Counted from the first letter of the stretch, positions 1 to 6,198 are shown. The stretch: 7,665 nucleotides of DNA from Clostridiales bacterium (GCA_019418625.1 DYBL01000094.1:1-7665); one strand, 5' to 3'. A program made the numbers and translations. Notes: a model not told the origin generated them from the letters alone.

Positions 1-17
1 CATATATATTATATATG
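1..17. repeat. AT-only palindrome at left edge
   Basis: Two 8-base arms (CATATATA and TATATATG) face each other around a single central T, followed by more alternating A/T up to base 22. It sits immediately before a strong terminator hairpin. It may be the tail of the intergenic region of the gene beyond the left edge; no function can be assigned. Confidence 0.4.
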
Positions 18-24
18 TATATGC

Positions 25-62
25 GCAAGGGACACAGCAAATGCTGTGTCCCTTGCTTTTTT
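25..62 (+). terminator. Intrinsic terminator, strong hairpin with T-run on the + strand
   Basis: A perfect inverted repeat (arms 25-39 and 42-56, realistically 14 bp with a 4-base AAAT loop) is followed directly by six T at 57-62. The T-run is on the + strand, so the best reading is a terminator for a rightward gene that ends left of the window. The minus-strand symporter gene ending at 80 also transcribes through this hairpin, but on that strand the bases after the stem are a mixed A/U stretch and not a clean U-run, so termination in that direction would be weaker. Confidence 0.8.
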
Positions 63-79
63 ATACGCCGACGCGCAAT

Positions 80-1552
80 TCACTTTTTAACCACAGGCGG
101 TTCCTCAAAAAACGGCTTGAAGTTGGGGTCCACCTGTCCGATGCCCATGTAGCGGGCCTTATAGTCCTTCACCAGCTTGAAGTACAGTCCGCTCATGGCC
201 ACCACGCAGATGATATTCAGCGTGGTCGGCACTGCGCAGAAGAAATCCGTTACCTTCCAAACAAAGCCCGTAGGCAGGCCGTTTTGCACCGTGTAGAAAA
301 TGGTGATGAGGCCCGGCAGCGGGTAAATGACCCGGAAGAACGTGAGGATCTTGTGCTTGAGGGCCACATTGCCCTTCAGGGCATGGCGCAGCAGCACGTC
401 GTAGTACATGAACCAGCCCGTTTGGGTGGTGATGCCGAAGAGCAAAATGGCAATGCCCACGAACTTGGCGCCCAGGGAGCCGTAAGCGGTGGCAAAGGCG
501 GAGACGGACAGCGCCGCGCCCTCGGAGCCGCTGCTCCAAACGCCGCTCATGATGATAGCCAGAGACATGATGGTGCAAACGCACATGGTGTCCACAAACA
601 CCTCGAACATGCCCCACAGGCCCTGCCGCACCGGGTGCTCCACCTTGGCCTGGGAATGGACCATGGTGGAAGAGCCCTGACCGGCCTCATTGCTGAACAC
701 GGACCGGGCGATGCCCTGCTGGATCACCAGGGAGGCCGCCGCACCGGAGAAGCCGCCCACGGCAGCCGTGCCGGTGAAAGCACTGCCGAAGATCAGCGCC
801 AGAGCATCCGGCAGATTGCGGATGTTGATGATGACCACGCCAAGTCCCGCCGCCAGGAACAAAACGATCATGGCAGGCACGATCTTGCCGGCGAACTCCA
901 CCACGCGCTTGCCGCCGCCCCAGACGATGACCCACACCACCAGGCTGTAAATCACGCCAAAGACCAGAATAGGTACCGGGAATGCTGCGGTAAAGCCCTC
1001 GGCGATGGTATACGCCTGCACGCCGGAGAAGAAGTTGGTTGCAAAGCCCACACCGAAGATGGTGGCCAGCACCGTGGCGATACCGGAAATTTTCTTGGGC
1101 AGCATCCTGCCGATGCCCTTTTGGATGTAGTAGGTAGGACCGCCATAGGGCTGGCCCTCTTCGTCGTAGCTGCGATAATAGCAGGCAAGAGAAACCTCCG
1201 CGCTCTTGAGCGCCATGCCCAGAAGCGCCGCCACCCACAGCCAGAACAGTGCGCCGGGGCCGCCCACGGCAATGGCTGTTGCCACGCCGCCGATGTTGCC
1301 CACGCCTACCGCGCCGCCCACTGCCGTGGCAATGGCATTGAAGGCACTCACATGCCCGGAGCCGGCGTCGTGCTCGGACTTGTCAAACAGGGATCCCAGG
1401 GTCTTTTTCATGAAATAGCCAAAATGCCGGAACTGGAACAATCCTGTGCCGAGGGTAAACAGCGCCCCCGACCCGAGGACCAGTACAATGAGCGGAGTCC
1501 CCCATAAAAAGCCTACCGCCGCATCAAGAAAATCCGATATCGCAGTTGCCAT
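80..1552 (-). CDS. Sodium:amino acid symporter, AGCS (alanine/glycine:cation symporter) family
   Basis: Integral membrane carrier of 490 residues, the usual size for AGCS proteins, which import alanine, glycine or related small amino acids with Na+. Family signatures seen: GNIGGV at 85-90 after a Gly/Ala-rich segment; GGPGALFWLWVAALLG starting at 97 and leading to a Lys-Ser-Ala-Glu-Val stretch; PYGGPTYYIQKG at 135-146; and SNEAGQGSS at 287-295 followed by HP and a GLWGMFEVFVDT-like segment. Hydrophobic segments recur along the whole length, consistent with about 10-11 membrane helices. The ATG at 1552 has GGGAGG about 5 bases upstream; TGA at 80-82. It follows the PLP enzyme gene by 47 bases with no terminator between them, so the two are probably one transcript and the carrier may feed that enzyme. 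The exact substrate cannot be read from sequence; a sulfur amino acid or serine-like substrate would be an inference from context only. Confidence 0.95.
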   Translation of the reverse strand: MATAISDFLDAAVGFLWGTPLIVLVLGSGALFTLGTGLFQFRHFGYFMKKTLGSLFDKSEHDAGSGHVSAFNAIATAVGGAVGVGNIGGVATAIAVGGPGALFWLWVAALLGMALKSAEVSLACYYRSYDEEGQPYGGPTYYIQKGIGRMLPKKISGIATVLATIFGVGFATNFFSGVQAYTIAEGFTAAFPVPILVFGVIYSLVVWVIVWGGGKRVVEFAGKIVPAMIVLFLAAGLGVVIINIRNLPDALALIFGSAFTGTAAVGGFSGAAASLVIQQGIARSVFSNEAGQGSSTMVHSQAKVEHPVRQGLWGMFEVFVDTMCVCTIMSLAIIMSGVWSSGSEGAALSVSAFATAYGSLGAKFVGIAILLFGITTQTGWFMYYDVLLRHALKGNVALKHKILTFFRVIYPLPGLITIFYTVQNGLPTGFVWKVTDFFCAVPTTLNIICVVAMSGLYFKLVKDYKARYMGIGQVDPNFKPFFEEPPVVKK

Positions 1553-1599
1553 AAAAGCCTCCCTTCCTCCGAAACATGCCGGTACCGATCACCCGTGTG

Positions 1600-2772
1600 T
1601 TATTTTTTCAGGCTCTCAAACGCCTGCTCAAAGTCTGCCATCAGGTCGCGCACATCCTCGCAGCCCACGGACAGGCGGATCAGGTTGTCATAGGGCTTCT
1701 TGGGATAGATCAGCGTCACCACGTCGCCCAGGCTGGTGGCGATGGGCGGGATGCGGACGCTGTCGGCGAACTTCTTCATCTCCTCGTAGCCGCCCTTGAG
1801 ATGGAAGCACAGCATGCCGCCGAAGTTGTCGCCAACAAACAGCTTCTTGGCCAGCTCATGCTGCTTGTGGCTCTCCAGGCCCGGATACAGCACGAACTCC
1901 ACCTCAGGTCTTGCCTCCAGCCACTTGGCCAGCGCCATAGCGTTTTCAGACTGCTTCGTCAAGCGCAGCGGCAGCGTGCGCACGCCGCGCAGGGCCAGCC
2001 AGGAATCAAAGGGGCTGATGTGGGTGCCCAGGTTGTCGTTGTAGTAGCGGATCCGGTCCATGTCCTCCTTCTTGCCGGCCACGATGCCGCACAGAGCGTC
2101 GCCATGTCCCACGTAATACTTGGTGCCGGAGTGGAGCACGATATCCGCGCCGTGATCCAGCGGCCGCATGATGAACGGAGAGAGGAACGTATTATCCACG
2201 ATGAACTTGCAGCCGTGCTCGTGGGCCAGCGCTGCGATGGCAGGCAGATCCGCCAGCTTCAGGAGGGGATTGGACAGCGCCTCCAGATAGATGACCTTGG
2301 TGTTGGGCTTCATGGCCTTCTTGATGTTCTCCAGGTCCAGGATCTCCACCCGGTCGGTCTCGATGCCCTTGGAGGGAAGAATGTCCTCAAACAGGCTGGC
2401 GGTGCACACGAACGTATCGTCAGAGCAGATGACATGGTCACCGGCGTTCAGCTGGGTCAGCAGCGCCAGGCTCACCGCCGCCATGCCGCAGGAGACCACG
2501 CAGGCGTCCTCGGCGTTTTCCAGAGAGGCGGCCTTTTCTTCCATGGCGGAAGTGGTGGGGTTGGTGGTGCGGCTGTAAATGCGGCAGCCGGGCTTCCAGG
2601 CCATGGCGTCGCCGATCATGCGGTCATATTCGTCCGTTTCGTTGTAGGCGTATGTCGTGGTCTCATAGATGGGCGTGTTCAGCGCATGGGTCACGGGATC
2701 GGGGCCTTCGCCGTACTTGATCGCCCGGGTAGCAAACTCCATGGGACCGTAATCGACCTTGTTCTTATCCAT
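1600..2772 (-). CDS. PLP-dependent trans-sulfuration family enzyme (Cys/Met metabolism; methionine gamma-lyase-like)
   Basis: Cytosolic fold-type I PLP enzyme, 390 residues from the chosen ATG at 2772, the normal family length. That start has AAGGAGG eight bases upstream; a longer in-frame ATG at 2883 lies upstream of the predicted promoter -10 and is rejected. Visible motifs: YSRTTNPT at 66-73 (Tyr66/Arg68 phosphate contacts), cofactor Asp193 in IVDNTF, the Schiff-base Lys218 in HSGTKYYVGHGD, and Arg366 in LIRLSVG for the substrate carboxylate. Cys123 matches the cysteine typical of methionine gamma-lyases (Cys116 in the Pseudomonas enzyme). The preceding conserved Tyr (Tyr114 there) is Phe121 here, and the LEALSNPLL segment at 163-171 departs from the usual E-S/T-P-x-NP. 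Likely reactions are beta/gamma-elimination or replacement on methionine, cystathionine or homoserine derivatives; the family cannot be resolved further by eye. It is the first gene of an operon with the AGCS symporter, divergent from a LysR regulator. Confidence 0.9.
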   Translation of the reverse strand: MDKNKVDYGPMEFATRAIKYGEGPDPVTHALNTPIYETTTYAYNETDEYDRMIGDAMAWKPGCRIYSRTTNPTTSAMEEKAASLENAEDACVVSCGMAAVSLALLTQLNAGDHVICSDDTFVCTASLFEDILPSKGIETDRVEILDLENIKKAMKPNTKVIYLEALSNPLLKLADLPAIAALAHEHGCKFIVDNTFLSPFIMRPLDHGADIVLHSGTKYYVGHGDALCGIVAGKKEDMDRIRYYNDNLGTHISPFDSWLALRGVRTLPLRLTKQSENAMALAKWLEARPEVEFVLYPGLESHKQHELAKKLFVGDNFGGMLCFHLKGGYEEMKKFADSVRIPPIATSLGDVVTLIYPKKPYDNLIRLSVGCEDVRDLMADFEQAFESLKK

Positions 2773-2863
2773 CGAAAATTCCTCCTTAGACGTGCTGGGC
2801 ACCGGGATTTTCCTGGTGTCCGCGGTTGAGATCCGGCCGCCTGAAAAGCGGTTCCTAAGTCTG
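2773..2863 (-). other. Untranslated leader of the PLP enzyme operon, with small hairpins
   Basis: From the predicted start site near 2863 to the ATG at 2772 the mRNA has about 90 untranslated bases. It contains an imperfect hairpin at 2800-2818 (7-bp arms with one A/C mismatch, loop AAAAT). A CUUAG at 2855-2859 could pair with the CUAAG that overlaps the ribosome binding site at 2785-2789. I did not recognise a SAM, T-box or other known riboswitch, nor an intrinsic terminator. The leader may be only a spacer. Confidence 0.35.
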
Positions 2864-2869
2864 GTCCCA

Positions 2870-2898
2870 ATCATAATGCACAAAAAAACAGTTGTAAA
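2870..2898 (-). promoter_or_regulatory. Promoter of the PLP enzyme-symporter operon
   Basis: Reading the minus strand: -35 TTTACA (2893-2898), 17-base spacer, -10 TATGAT (2870-2875). Each box is one base from consensus. Predicted start near 2863. The -35 box overlaps that of the divergent regulator promoter almost base for base. Confidence 0.7.
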
Positions 2899-2902
2899 AC
2901 TG
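2889..2902. promoter_or_regulatory. Dyad covering both divergent -35 boxes; candidate LysR operator
   Basis: The 14-base element CAGTT-GTAA-AACTG has perfect 5-bp arms. Both -35 hexamers, TTGTAA (+) and TTTACA (-), lie inside it. A related partial copy (CAGTAAAATTT) starts 33 bases to the right at 2922. LysR regulators usually bind two such half-palindromes next to divergent promoters, so assignment to the adjacent regulator is reasonable but is an inference. Confidence 0.5.
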
Positions 2903-2920
2903 ATTTATTCGGTGTATAGT
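2892..2920 (+). promoter_or_regulatory. Promoter of the LysR-type regulator gene
   Basis: -35 TTGTAA (2892-2897), 17-base spacer, -10 TATAGT (2915-2920). Predicted start near 2927, leaving about 26 leader bases before the ATG at 2953. Confidence 0.7.
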
Positions 2921-2952
2921 ACAGTAAAATTTCTGTGACGGGGGCGAACCGC

Positions 2953-3861
2953 ATGAACTTTTTGACCATGGAGTACTTTCGGGCAGTGGCCGCAAAGCGT
3001 AATTTTACCAAGGCTGCCGAGGAACTGCACATCACCCAGCAGACCCTCAGCGCCCACATTGCCTCGCTGGAAAAAGAGCTCGCCTGTCAGCTCATCATCC
3101 GCAGCACGCCGCTGGAACTGACCTACGCCGGAGAGGTGTTTTTACGTCATGCCACCTCCATCTACGAAAACTGGCAGTCCATGTGGAACGAATTCAACGA
3201 CCTGACCCACAACCAGCGGGGCAAATTGCTGGTTGGTGTTGATTATGCAAAAAGCCGCACCATTATGCCGGGTATCATCGGTGCCTTTCAGGCCCAGTAC
3301 CCCAACATCGAAGTCCGGATTCTGGAAAGCGGCAACAAATCTCTTCAGACCAGCCTCATCAACAAGGACGTGGATCTGGCCGTGGGCCGGATCTTCGACA
3401 CCCTCCCCAACACGGAAATCCTGGATTTTTATAACGACGAGACCGTCATGCTGGTACCGGTGGAATTTGCCCCGGAAGCCGCAGGAAAAAACACGCACCT
3501 CACCGATGTGAGCCAGTTCAGCCGCTGCCCGTTCGTACTGGGCGGCGGCCATGATATTTCCAGCGAGATCGGCAAGGGCCTCATCGAAAAATCCGGCTTT
3601 CAGCCTATTGTGAAAGCCCGCAGCAACAACCTGGACACGCTGGTGGAGTTCTGTTCCAAGGGGATCGGCATCTGCTTTTGTCCCAAGAGCCTGGTGCGTG
3701 CCACCCTGAGCCGCAGCCAGCTGCGTCGGGTACAGGTCTATTACTTTTCCGGCGCCTCCTACCCCATCCGCTTTGCCTACCGGAAGGAGTCCTACCAGTG
3801 GAAGATCATCTCGGAGTTCATCCGCATCGCGCTGGCAGAAAAAGAAAAGCTGCGTCTTTGA
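2953..3861 (+). CDS. LysR-type transcriptional regulator
   Basis: DNA-binding regulator of 302 residues, the standard LysR length. Residues 1-65 form the winged helix-turn-helix: MNFLTMEYFRAVA, then FTKAAEELHITQQTLSAHI (about 18-36), then the LEKEL linker start and an R-STPLELTYAG wing. The C-terminal part from about residue 90 (GKLLVGVDYA) is the periplasmic-binding-protein-like co-inducer domain. The ATG at 2953 is preferred, with GGGGG eight bases upstream; an in-frame GTG at 2935 would leave almost no leader after the predicted transcription start. The gene is divergent from the PLP enzyme-symporter operon and shares a dyad-covered promoter region with it, so that operon and the regulator gene itself are the likely targets. 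The ligand is unknown; a substrate or product of the PLP enzyme is the obvious guess. Its stop codon lies in the loop of its own terminator. Confidence 0.95.
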   Translation: MNFLTMEYFRAVAAKRNFTKAAEELHITQQTLSAHIASLEKELACQLIIRSTPLELTYAGEVFLRHATSIYENWQSMWNEFNDLTHNQRGKLLVGVDYAKSRTIMPGIIGAFQAQYPNIEVRILESGNKSLQTSLINKDVDLAVGRIFDTLPNTEILDFYNDETVMLVPVEFAPEAAGKNTHLTDVSQFSRCPFVLGGGHDISSEIGKGLIEKSGFQPIVKARSNNLDTLVEFCSKGIGICFCPKSLVRATLSRSQLRRVQVYYFSGASYPIRFAYRKESYQWKIISEFIRIALAEKEKLRL

Positions 3862-3873
3862 ACGCAGCTTTTT
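3845..3873 (+). terminator. Intrinsic terminator of the LysR gene
   Basis: Arms 3845-3855 and 3862-3872 (AAAAGCTGCGT and its complement) enclose a 6-base loop, CTTTGA, that contains the TGA stop codon. The stem ends in a T-run at 3869-3873. Confidence 0.85.
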
Positions 3874-3880
3874 CCATGCA

Positions 3881-3918
3881 AAAAACCAGGGCGCCGGCCA
3901 ATCGGTGCCCTGGTTTTT
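3881..3918. terminator. Bidirectional terminator between convergent genes
   Basis: Arms 3881-3896 and 3903-3918 pair over 16 bp with one G-T wobble, around the loop GCCAAT. Five A on the left and five T on the right give a U-run in either direction. It backs up the regulator's terminator and is the natural end of the NSS transporter transcript coming from the right. Confidence 0.9.
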
Positions 3919-3957
3919 ATTCACGCAATATTGATAAATTTTTGAATTTTTATTCAC

Positions 3958-5322
3958 TCAGAACAATCCCTGGATCAAGATCACCAGGATCAGGACCGGC
4001 AGGACGAACTGGAAATAGGGCTTGAATGCCCGGGACATCTTCAGACCGCTGCCGGTGTTGACCTCAGCCAGGTACTTGTCAAAGCCCCAGCCCCACTTGG
4101 TGACGCAGAACAGCAGATACACCAAGGAACCCAGCGGCAGCAGCAGGTTGCTCACCAGGAAGTCCTCAATGTCCAGGATCTGGCCGCCGCCGGGCGCATT
4201 GGGCAGCACCACGGAGAAGTACCACTGGTTGTAGCCCAGCACGCAGGGCATGCTGGCCACCAGGATGAACACGCAGCAAAGCAGCGTGGCCTTCTTGCGG
4301 GTCCAGCCAAAGGTATCGATGCAGCTGGCCATGATGTTTTCAAACACCGCCAGCACAGTGGTGAAGCTGGCAAAAGTCATGAACAGGAAGAACAGCGCGC
4401 CCCAGACCCGGCCGCCGGCCATGTTGACGAACACGCGGGGCAGCGTGATGAAGATCAGGGACGGACCGGCGTCAGGCTGCACGCCGAAGGCAAAGCAGGC
4501 CGGGAAGATGATCAGGCCGGACATGAGCGCCACAAAGGTATCCAGGCAGCAGATGCGCACGGACTCGCCGGTAAGGGAATTGTCCCGGGACATGTAGCTG
4601 CCGAAGATCTCCATGGCAGCGATACCCAGGCTCAGGGTAAAGAAGGACTGGTTCATGGCGGCGGTCATCACGTTGCCGATGCCCTGCTCCGCTGCCCGCT
4701 GGAAGTCCGGCAGCAGGTAGAACTTCACGCCCTCGGCCGCGCCGGGCAGCATCAGGCTGTGCACGGCCAGCACCACGATCAGCGCCAGCAGCGCCAGCAT
4801 CATCCACTTGCTGATGCGCTCCAGCCCCTTCTGCAGGCCGAAGGAGCACACCAAAAAGCCCGCCAGCACGATGATGACCATGAACACCGTCATCTCGCCG
4901 GGGCTTGCCAGCATCTGGCTGAATACGCCGTCCACCGCCTCAGTGGCCATGCCGTCAAAGGCGCCGGTGGCGAACTTATAGAAATAGTCCAGCATCCAGC
5001 CGGCCACGGTAGTGTAGTACATCATCAAAAGGCAGCAGCCGATCACGCAGAACCAGCCGTGGATGTGCCACTTGCTGCCCTTGGGCTCCAGAGCTTTGTA
5101 GCCCAGCACAGCACTCTTCCGGCTGGCACGGCCCACCGCCAGTTCCATGGTCAGCACGGGCACGCCCATGATGACCAAAAACAGCAGGTAGAACAGCACA
5201 AACACACCGCCGCCGTTTTCGCCGGTGACGTAGGGGAATTTCCAGACGTTTCCGATGCCGATGGCGCAGCCGGCGCTCACCAGCAAAAATCCCAGGCGGG
5301 ATTGGAAATTTTCACGCTTCAC
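3958..5322 (-). CDS. Sodium-dependent neurotransmitter-symporter-family (NSS/SNF) amino acid transporter
   Basis: Membrane carrier of 454 residues, typical of bacterial NSS proteins (LeuT, MhsT, TnaT group), which import amino acids with Na+. Signatures seen: SAGCAIGIGNVWKFPYVTGENGGG spread over residues 16-39 (the unwound first helix that binds Na+ and substrate), Glu60 with GR at 64-65 ending helix 2, NQSFFTLSLG at 224-233 (helix 6), DTFVALMSGLIIFPACFAFG from 261, and about 11-12 hydrophobic segments in all. The start is GTG at 5322, with GAGGAG upstream at good spacing; TGA at 3958-3960. It is transcribed alone, divergent from the nicotinamidase-like gene and convergent with the LysR gene. 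The substrate is unknown; hydrophobic or aromatic amino acids are common in the family. A shared sequence box suggests co-control with the two genes to its right. Confidence 0.95.
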   Translation of the reverse strand: MKRENFQSRLGFLLVSAGCAIGIGNVWKFPYVTGENGGGVFVLFYLLFLVIMGVPVLTMELAVGRASRKSAVLGYKALEPKGSKWHIHGWFCVIGCCLLMMYYTTVAGWMLDYFYKFATGAFDGMATEAVDGVFSQMLASPGEMTVFMVIIVLAGFLVCSFGLQKGLERISKWMMLALLALIVVLAVHSLMLPGAAEGVKFYLLPDFQRAAEQGIGNVMTAAMNQSFFTLSLGIAAMEIFGSYMSRDNSLTGESVRICCLDTFVALMSGLIIFPACFAFGVQPDAGPSLIFITLPRVFVNMAGGRVWGALFFLFMTFASFTTVLAVFENIMASCIDTFGWTRKKATLLCCVFILVASMPCVLGYNQWYFSVVLPNAPGGGQILDIEDFLVSNLLLPLGSLVYLLFCVTKWGWGFDKYLAEVNTGSGLKMSRAFKPYFQFVLPVLILVILIQGLF

Positions 5323-5382
5323 GGTTCTCTCTCCTCATTTTCACACAGTTTCGGCCATGATCCCACAGCCGTAAGTAGGTCT

Positions 5383-5411
5383 ATGGTAGCTGTTTACACC
5401 GAAAAAGTCAA
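5383..5411 (-). promoter_or_regulatory. Promoter of the NSS transporter gene
   Basis: On the minus strand: -35 TTGACT (5406-5411), 17-base spacer, -10 TACCAT (5383-5388). The -35 is near consensus and the -10 keeps only the key T, A and final AT, so it may be a regulated, moderate promoter. The GTTTCTTGCAC box lies 24 bases upstream of the -35. Confidence 0.5.
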
Positions 5412-5435
5412 CTTCTTTTTCCAGCTTTCCCCGGG

Positions 5436-5446
5436 GTTTCTTGCAC
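5436..5446 (+). repeat. GTTTCTTGCAC box, copy 1 (candidate operator)
   Basis: First of three copies of the word in this window. It lies between the divergent NSS and hydrolase promoters and its last six bases are the -35 box of the hydrolase promoter. The same 11 bases occur inverted at 6199-6209, and ten of them at 6149-6158. Confidence 0.5.
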
Positions 5447-5469
5447 ACTTGGAGGATATTTGCTATATT
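5441..5469 (+). promoter_or_regulatory. Promoter of the nicotinamidase-like gene
   Basis: -35 TTGCAC (5441-5446), 17-base spacer, -10 TATATT (5464-5469) with an extended TGC just before it. Predicted start near 5476, giving a short leader of about 20 bases that contains the ribosome binding site. Confidence 0.7.
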
Positions 5470-5496
5470 GGGAAAAACGGAAAGGAGCATATCGCC

Positions 5497-6042
5497 ATGG
5501 ATGTTTTGGTCGTAGTGGACATGCAGAATGATTTCGTCTCCGGCGCCCTCGGGACAAAAGAGGCGTTTGACATCGTGCCCTACGTGGTGGGGCGCGTGGT
5601 GGAGGGAGTGAACCGGGGTGAAACGATCCTCTTCACCCGGGATACCCACGGCCCGGACTACCCGGAGACCCAGGAGGGCCGCAAGCTGCCGGTGCCCCAC
5701 TGCATCCGGGGCAGCCAGGGCTGGGAGATCATTCCCCAGCTGCAGGAGTACGCCGCCCACCCCATCGACAAGCCCACCTTCGGCAGCACCGTCCTGGGGG
5801 AACTTCTCAAGGCCCGGGACGAGGATCTGCGCCGTCAGGGAAAGCCCGGCGTGGAAAAAGTCACCCTCATCGGCGTGTGCACGGATATCTGCGTGCTCTC
5901 CAACGCCCTGCTCATCAAGGCGTTCTTGCCGGAGACGGAGATCGTAGTAGAGGCCGCCTGCTGTGCCGGGGTCACGCCCCAGTCCCACGAGACGGCCCTC
6001 TCCGCCATGGCCGCCTGCCAGATCACCGTCCTCCGGCCGTAA
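5497..6042 (+). CDS. Nicotinamidase/isochorismatase-family cysteine hydrolase
   Basis: Cytosolic hydrolase of 181 residues. The catalytic triad of the family is intact: Asp8 in VVVDMQNDF, Lys92 in DKPTFGS, and Cys132 in GVCTDICV, where the Val-Cys pair before TD is the usual cis-peptide position. Metal-site residues typical of nicotinamidases are present: Asp49 and His51 in TRDTH and His68 in VPHCIRGSQGWE. These favour nicotinamidase (nicotinamide to nicotinate plus ammonia, NAD salvage) over isochorismatase, but related amidases share the pattern. The ATG at 5497 has AAAGGAG nine bases upstream and agrees with the normal N-terminus; the reading frame stays open far upstream, but that part lies antisense to the transporter and is not coding. 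The gene is divergent from the NSS transporter. No clear terminator follows, so some transcripts may run on toward the hydratase-like gene. Confidence 0.88.
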   Translation: MDVLVVVDMQNDFVSGALGTKEAFDIVPYVVGRVVEGVNRGETILFTRDTHGPDYPETQEGRKLPVPHCIRGSQGWEIIPQLQEYAAHPIDKPTFGSTVLGELLKARDEDLRRQGKPGVEKVTLIGVCTDICVLSNALLIKAFLPETEIVVEAACCAGVTPQSHETALSAMAACQITVLRP

Positions 6043-6064
6043 ATGCGGCGAATTTGTCCGCATT
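6042..6064 (+). terminator. Weak hairpin just after the hydrolase stop codon
   Basis: AATGCGG (6042-6048) pairs with CCGCATT (6058-6064) around a 9-base loop. It is followed by ATAAAA and not by a T-run, so it is not a canonical intrinsic terminator. It may be a 3'-end stabiliser or a leaky terminator. Confidence 0.3.
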
Positions 6065-6127
6065 ATAAAAACATGTGTATCTGCACGACATTTCCCAACT
6101 TGCGTCCCCATTCTTAGGCAGTTTTCC

Positions 6128-6163
6128 AAATTTGCAAGTTCACCACTTGTTTCTTGCAAATTT
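6128..6163. repeat. 11-bp inverted repeat upstream of the hydratase promoter
   Basis: AAATTTGCAAG (6128-6138) and CTTGCAAATTT (6153-6163) are perfect reverse complements separated by 14 bases. A smaller dyad (CAAGT at 6135-6139, ACTTG at 6145-6149) is nested inside. The right arm overlaps box copy 2 and stops just before the -35. This 6043-6246 gap of about 200 bases shows no gene; its content is these repeats, the promoter and the leader. Confidence 0.6.
6149..6158 (+). repeat. GTTTCTTGCA box, copy 2 (candidate operator)
   Basis: Ten of the eleven bases of the box, directly upstream of the -35 at 6167. It forms a perfect 10-bp inverted pair with copy 3, so the two boxes bracket the promoter with centres about 50 bases apart. 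Confidence 0.5.
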
Positions 6164-6166
6164 TCC

Positions 6167-6195
6167 TTTGCATCTTCGGGAAAGTGTGGTATATT
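6167..6195 (+). promoter_or_regulatory. Promoter of the aconitase-family gene
   Basis: -35 TTTGCA (6167-6172), 17-base spacer, -10 TATATT (6190-6195), the same -10 as the hydrolase promoter. Predicted start near 6202, inside box copy 3. Confidence 0.6.
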
Positions 6196-6198
6196 GTG

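Noticed and set aside
41..1507. Long open frame (488 codons) on the + strand opposite the symporter gene
   Set aside because: The translation is rich in His, Gly, Ala, Arg and Gln with no family motif. It starts within the terminator and mirrors the codon pattern of the clear AGCS gene, so it is an antisense shadow.
1576..2829. Open frame of 417 codons opposite the PLP enzyme gene
   Set aside because: It is low-complexity, His/Gln/Val-rich and has no motif or ribosome binding site. The minus-strand enzyme has intact catalytic motifs throughout.
2773..2863. SAM or T-box riboswitch ahead of the sulfur-amino-acid-type enzyme
   Set aside because: The leader is too short for a T-box, and I found no conserved T-box or S-box core and no terminator/antiterminator pair.
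2773..2883. Upstream N-terminal extension of the PLP enzyme starting at the ATG at 2883
   Set aside because: It lies upstream of the predicted -10 and start site, has no ribosome binding site and encodes a basic tail unlike the family. The ATG at 2772 has an ideal AAGGAGG.
4759..5496. N-terminal extension of the nicotinamidase-like frame by about 246 codons
   Set aside because: The extra part runs antisense to the NSS transporter gene and through its promoter. The family's normal N-terminus begins at the ATG at 5497, which has its own ribosome binding site.
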